NCBI GenBank assembly: GCA_045631225.1
Contig: JAZQUG010000008.1
Location: forward strand, 46,591-110,590
DNA from: Fimenecus sp045631225
Lineage (GTDB): Bacteria > Bacillota > Clostridia > Oscillospirales > Acutalibacteraceae
Direction: 5' to 3'
Length of the DNA stretch: 64,000 nt
The notes under the pieces were generated by a model. It was not told the DNA's origin and made no database searches. It saw nothing but the letters and a program-made list of their open reading frames with translations. A program made the translations under genes and the position numbers. Shown here piece by piece: positions 8,437-18,700 of the stretch (positions are counted from its first letter, which is position 1; each line of letters opens with the position of its first letter).

Positions 8437-10287
8437 ATGAAAAAGTATATTTGGATTGGGAAATATGAATCAGAGTTAATGAATAGTGCGTCTTTTGAAG
8501 GAACAATTACTATTTATGGTTCGAACTACGGAAATAATTATGCCTTCCTAGAAGAACAAAAAAAAGATTTTAATTACGATGAATTCATATCATTCATTGT
8601 AGAAAAGATATATGCACTCATTAAAACTAATAATAATTATAGATTCTTACTATACAATGAACTATGGGGTTATGACATTATTAAAAAACATTCTGATTTA
8701 AGGCATTATCTAATACTACATAACGAAATACATATGTTAGAATTTTTGAATAACAAAATATTGTCGAGAACTTGGATGTGTTCAAAGCACATCCAAACTC
8801 CTCCATTTTTTATTGGAAACAAAAAAGATTGTTCTTATGAAACTATGAAAGAACACTTTAACGGTTATGATACATTTATAATACAAGACTGTGTGTCAGA
8901 AGGAGGAGAAGGAACAATAATAATTGATGAAAACAACAAAGAATTATGTGAACAACTTAATAATCAAAGAACATTTATAATTTCACCATATTTTTATAAT
9001 TCTTTATCATTAAATATGACAGTCATTTGTAACAAAAGTGGATGCGTTAAATTTCCAATTTCAGAACAGTTATTTGACAATAATTATATGTTTAATGGTT
9101 CAGATTTTATTAGTGGACATGAAATCTATCTTGCTCATAAAGATATGATCGATGAGTTTATAGATAAAATTGCATCAATTCTAATTCAAAACGAGTATAT
9201 AGGGGTATGCGGTATTGATTTTGTGATAGACGATGAAAAAATTATGTTTATAGAATTTAATCCAAGATTTCAGGGTTCGTCATTTTTACTAAACTACCAC
9301 TTTAAACAAACAAATCTTCCCTTACTTCAAGAATTGCAATTGAGACTTTGCAAAGATGATTATTACAATTCTCAAATTCAAAGTTTATACGACTGTATTG
9401 TTCCATATGCTTGGTCATATAATTCTAAAAGTGACCATTTAGAGAGAGTAATACTTTCTGATGGAAAAACAAGCATTTCAATAAAAAACATATATTCCAA
9501 TAGGATTAGTAGTTCCCAAATATCGCATTTGCCAACAAATTATTATAATTATTTTGCCACTAAATACAAATATATTTTGCCTGATTGGGAAAAAGATATT
9601 TTAACAGAAGGTCCCATTCTCAAAAACATATTTAAGCGATATGCTGAAAGAAACGTACATAATGTTCTAGACTGTACTTGTGGTATTGGCGTACAAACGA
9701 TAAGTCTTGCAAAAGTAGGTCTAAATATAGTGGGGTCTGATATTAGTTCAAAAGAGATTGACGTGGCAAGAAAAGAATCCAAAAGTAGAAATTTAAAAAT
9801 TTCCTATTTTGTTGCTGATTGTAGAAAGTTAGAGGATACGTTTAAACAGCAGTTTGATGCAATTATATCGATTGATAGTGCATTAAATCATTTGTTGTGC
9901 CCAGAAGATATATCAGTTGCCTTACATAGCATTTATAATCGATTGTTTACTGGTGGAATATTTATTGCAAGTTTTCGTGATTATGATGAGATGTTGATTA
10001 AGAAACCTATGTGGGCTTATCCAACTAGATATCACACAACGCCAAATGGCAGTGCCATTATATTAAGACATCTGACTTGGAATGATAATATTTGCACATC
10101 TAATCAATTCTATATTGATCTCCCAAATAATGGAGAACCAAAATTATTTCATAATACATACAAGCAATGGGCAATAACTCGTTCAGAGTTACTTTCGATT
10201 GCACATGACATACCTTTCTCAAAAGTATTTTGGTTGAGCCCTAAAGAAAGCGGATTCTATCAACAAATCTTTTGTGCAATAAAATAG
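8437..10287 (+). CDS. ATP-grasp ligase fused to a class I SAM methyltransferase
   Basis: The 616-residue product has two halves. Residues of about 90-310 form an ATP-grasp domain: a central IIQDCVSEGGEGTIII glycine-rich loop, then GVCGIDFVIDD and FIEFNPRFQGSS, which carry the metal- and ATP-binding residues. Residues of about 400-540 form a Rossmann methyltransferase with motif I VLDCTCGIGVQTISLA and an acidic end SDIS. ATP-grasp enzymes join a carboxylate to an amine or hydroxyl through an acyl phosphate, so the fusion suggests ligation plus methylation of one small molecule or peptide. The substrate is unknown. It faces the pentapeptide-repeat gene with a 1-nt gap and shares an upstream motif with it. 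The start follows GGGAT at usable spacing. Confidence 0.75.
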   Translation: MKKYIWIGKYESELMNSASFEGTITIYGSNYGNNYAFLEEQKKDFNYDEFISFIVEKIYALIKTNNNYRFLLYNELWGYDIIKKHSDLRHYLILHNEIHMLEFLNNKILSRTWMCSKHIQTPPFFIGNKKDCSYETMKEHFNGYDTFIIQDCVSEGGEGTIIIDENNKELCEQLNNQRTFIISPYFYNSLSLNMTVICNKSGCVKFPISEQLFDNNYMFNGSDFISGHEIYLAHKDMIDEFIDKIASILIQNEYIGVCGIDFVIDDEKIMFIEFNPRFQGSSFLLNYHFKQTNLPLLQELQLRLCKDDYYNSQIQSLYDCIVPYAWSYNSKSDHLERVILSDGKTSISIKNIYSNRISSSQISHLPTNYYNYFATKYKYILPDWEKDILTEGPILKNIFKRYAERNVHNVLDCTCGIGVQTISLAKVGLNIVGSDISSKEIDVARKESKSRNLKISYFVADCRKLEDTFKQQFDAIISIDSALNHLLCPEDISVALHSIYNRLFTGGIFIASFRDYDEMLIKKPMWAYPTRYHTTPNGSAIILRHLTWNDNICTSNQFYIDLPNNGEPKLFHNTYKQWAITRSELLSIAHDIPFSKVFWLSPKESGFYQQIFCAIK

Positions 10288-10288
10288 T

Positions 10289-11803
10289 TTATTTGTTTGA
10301 AAAATGCTGAAATCCATCTCCGTAATTAGTCAAGTCAGTATTATAAACATTGTGATATATCACACTTATATTAATGGAATGCTCTTTTATATTCTCATAT
10401 ATATTTGCACATTCAGTTTTTTTCTCTTTCTTATTAGTTGCTTCGTTTTCATTGCGCAATTTCACTATCTCTTGTTCTGTTTTTTCTATATTTAATCTTT
10501 TCTGTTTGGTATCTAAATATTTATTATAAAATTTGTCCATTCCTAATAAAGCAAGATAGATTATTCCAATAAATTCGACTATACCTTCCGGAGATGAGAA
10601 AACAGATAGTAAAAATTGATATGGCGAGTTATGACGATATTCCAAATAATGAGTATTAGGAATGGAACACCATAAAAACAATTCTTCAACTTGCTCAATA
10701 AAGAATGCAAGTGTTTTTGAATCACAACTTGGGATATTAGTATATATTTCAAAGGTTACATAGCCGTTTTGCGTATTGTTAAGCAGATTATTCCTTATCT
10801 CAAATAAATATATATCAGCATTCAGCAGTTTGTCTTCTTGTGACAAGCTTTGAAGATATAGTTCATTTGTTATTATTTGATAAACTTCATTTTTTTGATT
10901 AGCTGAAAAATCATATAAAGTCATAAGTTGGCTCATATACTTTAGCGTTCTATATTCATGAAGCTTTATTAGAAAATGGATGCTTTTTTTTATTGCTTCA
11001 AATGATTTATCAATTTCACCAATAGCAGCATATATGTTCGCTAATGGAAAATAATTATTTGTAAAACTATAAAAACAAATCAAATCTGAAATTAAGTCTA
11101 AATACTGCTCTTTACTTATTCCATCTGCATTGGTCTCTGAATCTATGTAAACATGATCTTCTGTTGTCCTAAGATAATCTATACATTTGAACGAGAAGGG
11201 AATAGAGGCAAATGGCAAATGCGTATTTATTAATGTATTACCATCGAATAAAACAAATTCAATATTCAAATTATCAAGTCTTACGTCATTGAAAATACAA
11301 CCACATATTTTTGAATTTTCCCAAATAATGTTATCAAAAATGCAAGTTTCAAAGGTAGTACCATAGCAACTAATATTTGTTAAAGAACATGCATCAAGAA
11401 CACATTTTTTGAAAAAAGAATTTTTCATAATGCTTCCACAAAAACTAGCAGATAGTATCTTTTGAGCATTATTATACTCAAAAGTGCAATTATCAAAATA
11501 GCAGTTATCAAAAATTGCAAAGTTTAGATCACAGTTAATAAAATGACATTTAATAAAGTAGGAACCCGTCAAACCACAATTTCTAAATGAAGCATGATTG
11601 AAAATGCAATCAAAAAAATAAGATCTTCTTTGGTTTTGAGAATTATAACTTTTGCTGATAGATAAATTGTTGAATACTTTATATTGGTTTGTTCTATAGT
11701 TGTCTTTATTAGTTACATGTTTAAGCAAGTTAGTTTGCGATTTGGTAAATCTATCATTATCGATTTTTGACAAAGATGTATTGAAAGGTTGAATTATTTC
11801 CAT
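10289..11803 (-). CDS. Pentapeptide-repeat protein with C-terminal membrane segment and coiled coil
   Basis: The start is an ATG 8 nt after GAGGG. Residues of about 60-215 of 504 show pentapeptide-like repeats with F or L at every fifth position and many cysteines (CIFNHASFRNCGL, FIKCHFINCDLNF, CYFDNCTF), expected to fold as a right-handed quadrilateral helix. A helical region of unknown type follows. About residue 400 there is a single hydrophobic segment (IVEFIGIIYLALLG), then a charged coiled coil and a polar tail. Pentapeptide proteins can mimic DNA or act as scaffolds; a membrane-anchored form suggests a sensor or effector. No family-level function is recognised. It ends 1 nt from the ATP-grasp/methyltransferase gene. 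Confidence 0.65.
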   Translation of the reverse strand: MEIIQPFNTSLSKIDNDRFTKSQTNLLKHVTNKDNYRTNQYKVFNNLSISKSYNSQNQRRSYFFDCIFNHASFRNCGLTGSYFIKCHFINCDLNFAIFDNCYFDNCTFEYNNAQKILSASFCGSIMKNSFFKKCVLDACSLTNISCYGTTFETCIFDNIIWENSKICGCIFNDVRLDNLNIEFVLFDGNTLINTHLPFASIPFSFKCIDYLRTTEDHVYIDSETNADGISKEQYLDLISDLICFYSFTNNYFPLANIYAAIGEIDKSFEAIKKSIHFLIKLHEYRTLKYMSQLMTLYDFSANQKNEVYQIITNELYLQSLSQEDKLLNADIYLFEIRNNLLNNTQNGYVTFEIYTNIPSCDSKTLAFFIEQVEELFLWCSIPNTHYLEYRHNSPYQFLLSVFSSPEGIVEFIGIIYLALLGMDKFYNKYLDTKQKRLNIEKTEQEIVKLRNENEATNKKEKKTECANIYENIKEHSINISVIYHNVYNTDLTNYGDGFQHFSNK

Positions 11804-11837
11804 AGTAGTCCCTCATATATTATTAAATTTAACTATA

Positions 11838-11856
11838 AATAATTTATAGTTATTGT
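11838..11856 (-). promoter_or_regulatory. Copy 2 of the shared upstream motif
   Basis: On the minus strand this reads ACAATAACTATAAATTATT, identical over 19 nt to 8331-8349, and lies about 35-55 nt upstream of the pentapeptide-repeat gene start. It also overlaps a short palindrome (AACTATAAA/TTTATAGTT at 11831-11851). Confidence 0.5.
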
Positions 11857-11995
11857 GAGTTGCAAATTTTAATATATAGTTTTTGATGTAGAAATACATA
11901 ACATTAGATTTGTATGTAAAAAATATTTACATATTTTCCTATTATATTTAAATCGTAAAAAATCATCATTTTGTGACAAATAAAAATATAATTTT

Positions 11996-12024
11996 AAGCA
12001 CCAATACTAAAAGTAGTGGTGCTT
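11996..12024 (-). terminator. Hairpin terminator downstream of the BspA-like gene
   Basis: AAGCACCA and TGGTGCTT, extended by TACT/AGTA inside, form a stem with a 3-nt loop. On the minus strand it is followed by a T-rich stretch. It lies about 145 nt after the stop of the LRR protein gene. Confidence 0.6.
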
Positions 12025-12042
12025 AATTTCCCTATAAATCCA

Positions 12043-12108
12043 TCATCCTAAACGGAGTGAAGTGGTGTTATGTTATATGAAGTGAACCATTTAGGATGAC
12101 TTTTATTA
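12043..12108. repeat. REP-like palindromic repeat, copy 1
   Basis: The arms TCATCCTAAA and TTTAGGATGA enclose a core with GAGTGAAG and TTATATGAAGTGA. The same pattern, with related arms and the shared words CTAAA(C/T)GAAGTGAA, AGTTATATGAAGT and GACGACTTTTATT, occurs at 22471-22539 and 27213-27280. All three lie downstream of minus-strand genes. Confidence 0.6.
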
Positions 12109-12169
12109 TATCAGTGGATTAGGTGCAATCACACTGTATAATATCAATTTATCGTTTTAAATATGATGA

Positions 12170-15100
12170 TTAATAATGTGCTACACCACAAGAACATATT
12201 TTGTTTAAACCTAAAAACATATTGAATACATTGATAATTCTCCAGAAGAAAGCTGTTATACCTTCTTTATGACAACTGTGGTCACATTCTACTGATGGGT
12301 CGAGAAGTTCATTATCCATATCACAGTATCCATCACCATCGTTATCTTCGTGGCCTGTTGCATTAAGAGTAATTGTTTCTCTGCTGATTTCTTCTTCACA
12401 AACTGAACAGTAAATAACTACATCTTTACTACCATTTTCAGTACAAGTATGAGCATTATAGTTTTCTTCAACTGCGTTTGAAGAAATATGACCAAGTGCA
12501 GGGATTTCTTGCTGTTCTGTAATGATTTCACCACATTCGGAGCATTTAACACCTGCTGTAAGACCTGTTTCAGTACAGGTTGGAACTACTGCAGGAAGTA
12601 TTTCTTCTGTGTGTCCATTTACATCAACATAATCATCAACATAAGTGTCGCCACATTCACAGGTGTAAGTTGTGTATCCTCTTTCGATACAAGTTGGTGC
12701 TGTGATTTCTGCTATGTAGTTGTGGCCTGTTGAATCAACATCAACATAAGTATCGTGATAGGTGTCACCACAATCACATGTATGAGCAGTATAGCCTTGT
12801 GCCATACAAGTTGGTGCAATTATAGTTGCCTTATAAACTCCTTCACAGTTATCATAATGGAACTTTGCGTTAGTCAGTCGTGTATTATAATCACCTATTG
12901 AAATCGTATTCCATTGTTCTTCTGAACCCGCATAATAGACGACTGTAAGTCCTGAACATTGATTAAATGCTGCATATCCAATGGTTGATATATTTTCACC
13001 GAATTTAACAAATGCCATTTGAACACAATACTTAAACGCAGAATCCTCAATTGTTGTCAAACTATCCGGTAATACAGCATTAGTAAGGTTTGAACACAAA
13101 TAAAACGATTCATAACCAATTGTTTTTATGCTATTGCCAAAAGTAACATCTTTAAGTAATGAACATCCGTAAAAAGCATAGTCATCAATTGTTTCCACAC
13201 TATCAGCAATTACTACACTTTCAAGTTTTGTACAACCTGAGAATGTTTTGTTTTTAATTGATGTTACTCTATAAGGAATTGAAATTGTTTTGAGACTTTC
13301 GCAGTTATAAAATGCTTGTTCTCCTATTTCTGTTACATTTTCAGGAATCACTATGCTTTCAAGGTTACTACACCAAGCAAATGAATATATACCAATTGTT
13401 GTTAAACTATTTGGAAGTGTAACACTTGTAAGGTTCTCAGAAGCTGTAAAAGCACTATTACCAATCGATGTTATTCCTTCAGGAATAGAAACGCTTGTAA
13501 GATTTTCACATCCTTGGAACACATAATTACCGATTGTTGTTGCACCGTCAGAGATTACAACATTTTTAATCACATTTCTATAATTATTCCAAGGACCATT
13601 GTCGTACTCATAATCATACATAGCACCTGTGCCTGAAATTGTTAATGCACCTGTGTTAAGATTAAGCGCCCAAGTAAGATTGTCACCACAAGTACCTGTA
13701 ATAAATTCGTCAGGTTCATCTTCATGCTTAAACTCAAAATGTTTTGTTGCATCATTGATAGCAAGATTATCTGTACCAATTGAAATTTCATTCCACTGAG
13801 CTTCTGTACCTGTGTAATAAACATCTGTCATTTTTTTACATTGATAAAATGCTTTATTACCGATACTTTCTAAATTAATACCAAAAGTAACAGTTTCAAG
13901 TGCTGAACATGAATAAAATGCTCTTAAACCGATTGTTGTTACGCTATTAGGAATTATTACATTTTTAAGGCTATCGCAATCCGAGAATGCATATTTACCA
14001 ATTGTTTTTAATGTATTTGGAAGCTGTAAATCTGTTAATGTATCTATATCTTTAAATACATATTCATCAATCGCTATAACTGTATAGCCATCTATTGTTG
14101 ATGGAATTACGATTTCTTTAACAGGACCTGATACATTGTATCCTGTAATCATAATTGTTTTATCTGTTTCAGAAATTACAGAATATGCAAAATCACTAGC
14201 ATTACTATCATAATGGATTATTGCGTTAAGAAGATAAGTGTTAGAATCATCTATTGAAATTTTATTCCATTGAGCTGATGTTCCTGTATAATAAACGGTT
14301 TTGAGGTTGCTACATTCATCAAATGCACATTCACCAATCGTTGCTACATTTTTACCAATTACTATATCAGTAAGACTGAGACAGTAATAAAATGCATTAT
14401 CTCCAATTGTTATTACGCTATTAGGGATTGTTATTTTATCAAGTGTGCTACAATTACGGAATGCCCACGCTTTAACTGTTAATACAGTATCAGGGATAAT
14501 GTACTCTGTTTTTGTATTATCTCCTTCAGGATACTTGATAAGAACGGTTTTATCTTTGTTATATAAAACACCATCAACACTTGTATAGTTTTGATTGTTG
14601 CTATCAACTGTTATACTTGTCATTTTCTTACAAGCATTAAATGCCTCATCACCAATCAATGTTACACTATCAGGAATAATAATATCATTGAGGTTATAGC
14701 AACCTAAAAATGCACGTTCACCAATTGTTACTAAAGAATTTGGAAAAGATACACCGGTAAGACTTGTGCAACCTGAAAAAGCAGAATCAGCAATTGTTTT
14801 TGTACCGTTTTTTATCACATATTCTCCTGATACTGTGCTGTTAGCTGCAAATAAATGGTTTCCGATATAGAGAACATCACTTTCCCAATTAGCCTCATTA
14901 TTATAAAATGCAGTATATTCAAATGCATAAATTCCAACTAAAGTTACGTTGTCCGGAATAGTAATATTCGCAAGATTTGAACAACTATAAAAAGCAGAAT
15001 TTCCAATTGTCTTTACACTGCTTGGAATCGATACACTTGTAAGACTTGAACAACAATAAAAGGCTCCATCATTAATTGATGTTACGCTGTCAGGAATAAC

Positions 15101-15472
15101 TATGTTTGTAAGGTTGGAGCAACAATTAAATGCACTTGTTCCGATTGTTGTAACACTATTTGGAATGGATACATTTTCAAGATTTGTATAGCTGAAAAAT
15201 GCACAGTTACCAATCTTTGTTACACCATAAGCTATATTGACTTCCTTGACTTTATCTTTAAAGTTCTCCCAAGGAGTATAATAACCTGTGTAATTGTACA
15301 TGTCTCCTGTACCGGAAATAATTAATATACCTGCCTCATCGTCAAATTCCCATATAATATTTTCACCACAAGTACCTGATGTTGGTTCAGCTGCTCTTGC
15401 TGTAAGTGGGACAATAGACATTATCATTAATATTGACAAGATAACAGATAAAAATTTATTTGTTCTTTTCAT
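12170..15472 (-). CDS. Secreted BspA-like leucine-rich repeat protein
   Basis: The start follows AAGGAGAGG. The 1,100-residue protein begins with a signal peptide (MKRTNKFLSVILSILMIMS..., cut near ARAAEP). Two blocks each open with a module containing SGTCG(E/D)N, ISGTG(D/A)MY and PW.N, followed by many LRR_5 (TpLRR/BspA) repeats such as VSIPNSVTTIGTSAFNCC. Near the C-terminus there are three cysteine-bearing repeats (APTC...YTC.CGDTY...DVDSTGH) and then a compact end CDHSCHKEGI...FW...KICSCGVAHY, seen in many secreted proteins of ruminococci. BspA-type proteins bind host or microbial surfaces; an adhesin role is inferred. Its promoter region carries the 21-bp-spaced boxes also found before the RHS and beta-helix genes. 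Confidence 0.85.
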   Translation of the reverse strand: MKRTNKFLSVILSILMIMSIVPLTARAAEPTSGTCGENIIWEFDDEAGILIISGTGDMYNYTGYYTPWENFKDKVKEVNIAYGVTKIGNCAFFSYTNLENVSIPNSVTTIGTSAFNCCSNLTNIVIPDSVTSINDGAFYCCSSLTSVSIPSSVKTIGNSAFYSCSNLANITIPDNVTLVGIYAFEYTAFYNNEANWESDVLYIGNHLFAANSTVSGEYVIKNGTKTIADSAFSGCTSLTGVSFPNSLVTIGERAFLGCYNLNDIIIPDSVTLIGDEAFNACKKMTSITVDSNNQNYTSVDGVLYNKDKTVLIKYPEGDNTKTEYIIPDTVLTVKAWAFRNCSTLDKITIPNSVITIGDNAFYYCLSLTDIVIGKNVATIGECAFDECSNLKTVYYTGTSAQWNKISIDDSNTYLLNAIIHYDSNASDFAYSVISETDKTIMITGYNVSGPVKEIVIPSTIDGYTVIAIDEYVFKDIDTLTDLQLPNTLKTIGKYAFSDCDSLKNVIIPNSVTTIGLRAFYSCSALETVTFGINLESIGNKAFYQCKKMTDVYYTGTEAQWNEISIGTDNLAINDATKHFEFKHEDEPDEFITGTCGDNLTWALNLNTGALTISGTGAMYDYEYDNGPWNNYRNVIKNVVISDGATTIGNYVFQGCENLTSVSIPEGITSIGNSAFTASENLTSVTLPNSLTTIGIYSFAWCSNLESIVIPENVTEIGEQAFYNCESLKTISIPYRVTSIKNKTFSGCTKLESVVIADSVETIDDYAFYGCSLLKDVTFGNSIKTIGYESFYLCSNLTNAVLPDSLTTIEDSAFKYCVQMAFVKFGENISTIGYAAFNQCSGLTVVYYAGSEEQWNTISIGDYNTRLTNAKFHYDNCEGVYKATIIAPTCMAQGYTAHTCDCGDTYHDTYVDVDSTGHNYIAEITAPTCIERGYTTYTCECGDTYVDDYVDVNGHTEEILPAVVPTCTETGLTAGVKCSECGEIITEQQEIPALGHISSNAVEENYNAHTCTENGSKDVVIYCSVCEEEISRETITLNATGHEDNDGDGYCDMDNELLDPSVECDHSCHKEGITAFFWRIINVFNMFLGLNKICSCGVAHY

Positions 15473-15514
15473 AATTGTTTCCTCTCCTTATTTTGCATAA
15501 ATGTTATCAAGTAT

Positions 15515-15580
15515 ATTTTATATATTTTCTTGGTAAAAAATCAACGAAAGTGCAAAAAAATAGAAAAATACGACAAAAAA
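15515..15580 (-). promoter_or_regulatory. Promoter with paired A/T-tract boxes (copy A)
   Basis: On the minus strand the boxes TTTTTTGTC and TTTTTTTGC (C residues of the plus strand at 15574 and 15553) are 21 bp apart, and a TATAAAAT -10 element (15515-15522) follows 31 bp after the second. Three other surface-protein genes have the same layout. The spacing fits a LytTR-type activator just upstream of a weak -35 box. Confidence 0.5.
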
Positions 15581-15581
15581 G

Positions 15582-15611
15582 TGAATCCAACGAAATTTTT
15601 CGTTGGATTCA
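15582..15611 (-). terminator. Terminator of the first RHS gene
   Basis: TGAATCCAACGAAA pairs perfectly with TTTCGTTGGATTCA over 14 bp, and on the minus strand CACTTTTTTG follows. It lies 136 nt after the stop codon of the RHS gene; no gene is visible between 15612 and 15746. Confidence 0.85.
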
Positions 15612-15746
15612 AGAGCGTTGACATGTTGTATGGCATATATGCGTATCTGATGGATATCTAATGAACATTGATTTATTTTGTTATGTTTGATATATGTCAG
15701 ATATTATTTCTGTTACACTGCTTTAATGCGTTAATTACAGAGTAAA

Positions 15747-18700
15747 TTATGATTTATTATTTTTCTTTGAGATTGAAATCAAAACTCTTCCTTTATAATA
15801 TTTTCCAGACAAATAGTCTTTTATAGATGTTCCGATATTATCAGTTCTTGAATTTTTAGAAGTTACATTGTAATCAACATATTTAAGTTGTGAACTATCC
15901 CATTTTAAAGCTACATAATGACCGGTTATAGATTGAGTGTAATATAAAATATTTGCAGTTGCATTTTTCACTGTATTACTGTCGAAATCATCTACATTGT
16001 ATGTAACCGTTACCACATAACCTCTTGATTTGAAGAATCTTGCTATAAAAGCTGGATATAAAACAGAAGTACCATAAATAGAGACTCCGTTTATTTCATA
16101 TTCTCTAATAATATCACAAAGTTCTATTCTATTGTCTAACATTAACAATGCGTTGTATGTTGCAACTACAGCACAACCATTTGGTCCCATTGTGGTTTTC
16201 CCAACACGAAGTGATGATATAATTTCATTATCCTGGTTGTATATATAACCTGTTATTTTATTTGAAATATTTTTATTGTATGAATAATTAGATGCAATGG
16301 TTGAATATTCTGATGTGTTTTTATTATGAAGTGAATGCGTAACAGGATTGTTTTCACAATAAGTAAAAACATTGAAACCTAAAATCGTGTTAGTTGAGAC
16401 TATATTATTGACGCTGTCAGCATTAATAAATCTTCCTATTTCAGGGTTATAGTATCTATTTTCAATGTAATACAAACCTGAATCATAATCATAATAGTAA
16501 CCACGATATGTCAATGGTAGTGCCTCAGTGAGTTGTACAATGGTTTCATCAGACTCGTCAACCGAGTATGTTAAAACACCCCATGTGTTGTAATTGTATG
16601 ATAATACAGTATCACCATATTCATCTACAATTCCTATTATATCTTCCTGAATATTTTTTAAATAAAGATATGTTTTTGAATCATTAACAATAAATCCATG
16701 AGGAGAATTCAAAACATCATATATGAATTTTATAGTGTAAGATGTTGAAGTTCCATTATCATATTTAGTGTAAACTTGATTTGAAAGTTGGCCATTTGCC
16801 CAAATATAATCATATTGTTCTGATAGTTGATATGATTCATCCAGTGAACCAAACGGTTTTACCCATACCGTTTTACAATGTATTAAGCCTTGTTCATTAT
16901 AACTATATCTTATTTGTTTAGTTATATTATTGTCCGTATCATCAATTGTGTATAATTCAAGTTGGATTCCAGACCAATTTAATTTTGCACAATTAAATTC
17001 TGTTATATTACCAATATTATCATATTTAATAGTTTGACCATTATATGAATCTAATTTATCTTTCCAACCTTCACTTTCATCATACGAGTATTCAATGGTG
17101 TTTTGTAATTCTTCCTCTTTTACTTTATCGTCTTCCACCACAATTTTATATATTTTTTTAGAAGTAATGTTACCGGCATGATAATCGGCAATACCATCAT
17201 TATTATAATCATCATATTTATAAACGTATTTTATTTTGTTTACATAATCAATTTCAGTTACGAGTTGATTAAGATTATCATATTCATATTTATATTGAAT
17301 AATTGTTATACCATCAGCATCAGTGGCTTTTATTGTGATAATGTTACCATTTGCATCATACTCATATGAATATGCATAATTTGATTTAACAATTGTAGTA
17401 TAGTAGTTACCGTAAGCCGCTGTACTTCTATATTCTACAATTTGTTCCGACGTTGTTTTATCATCAAATTCAGGATATGTATATTCATGCACTACGCCAG
17501 CAATGAAATTATGATAGTTTTTATCTTTTACGCTTTCAGTTCTGGCAGTTGTACCTACGTATCTGCCAAAGCAATCTTGAACAGCTTCTGTTCCTATTGT
17601 CTTGCCGTTTGTAGCTATAGTATCTTTCGATTCAGTAACATAACCTGTTGAAGATTCAAGAGAGACACCATATAACTTTGTAATATATTCTTGACCAGAT
17701 ATTGTTTCAACGGTATAACCATCCTTGTTTACTTCGATGGTGTATATTTCTTTTCCATCTGCATCATATACTTTAGTTTCGTAATCTGTATAATGAACTG
17801 TTCGGCAATCGACTTTTATGATTTCTGCTATCGAACCTAGGGAGGTGTAAGTAATATAAAATTGAGTTTCTTCATTTACAATAATTTCAATAATATTACC
17901 TATTTCGTCATATATGTATTCTGTTATTGTTGGGTTAGTATCACTATTATGATAAATTGTACGGTTAATTCTTTCTCTGAAGTGTCCTTCACCATATTCA
18001 TAAGAAATGATAGGTTGGTCTTCAACGGAGATTTCTATTAATTGTCCCCAGCAGTCATATTTAAGATTATATGAGAAATCATTATAAGTTAAAGTTGTCA
18101 GTTTATCATTTGTGTATTCATATTTAGCCAAACTACCTTCGGTTGAAATACTTGTCAATGTTCCAAAAGCATCATATTCATATGATGTTTGTATACCTTT
18201 CCCATCTTCTATAACTTTGAGAAGACCGTTGAACTGGTCATACCCATAGGTCAAAACGGTACCATCTGCAAAGGTGTTAGAAAAAATATAATTGCCATCT
18301 CCTGTGAATCTTGTCAATGTTTGAAGTGTTTTTATACCATCAAAACTATTAATAGCAGTAATGTTGCCAAAACTATCTGTAATTGTGTTGCTTTTTTGTA
18401 GACATGAAACACAGAAACAGTAAGCTTCATGCGTACACTTACAAGGACAATTAGGGGTTTCACAAGTTGAACATGGACAACTTTTAGTTGTTTCTAAATT
18501 TGAATCATCGTTATTAATGGTAAATTCATTATTATTTTTTGTTAATTCTATATTAGAAAATGAAATTGAATTAGCATTGTTTGATGATGTAAGTACAACA
18601 AGGAGCTCATCACATGCTTCATCAAGTGTAAAACTATTAGCAGCAAATTGCCAATCATCAATATTGTCGCCAAAAGGAATGGTAATTAATTTTTTATAAT

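Noticed and set aside
8437..10287. Biotin carboxylase or D-Ala-D-Ala ligase
   Set aside because: The ATP-grasp half lacks the signatures of these enzymes and is fused to a methyltransferase.
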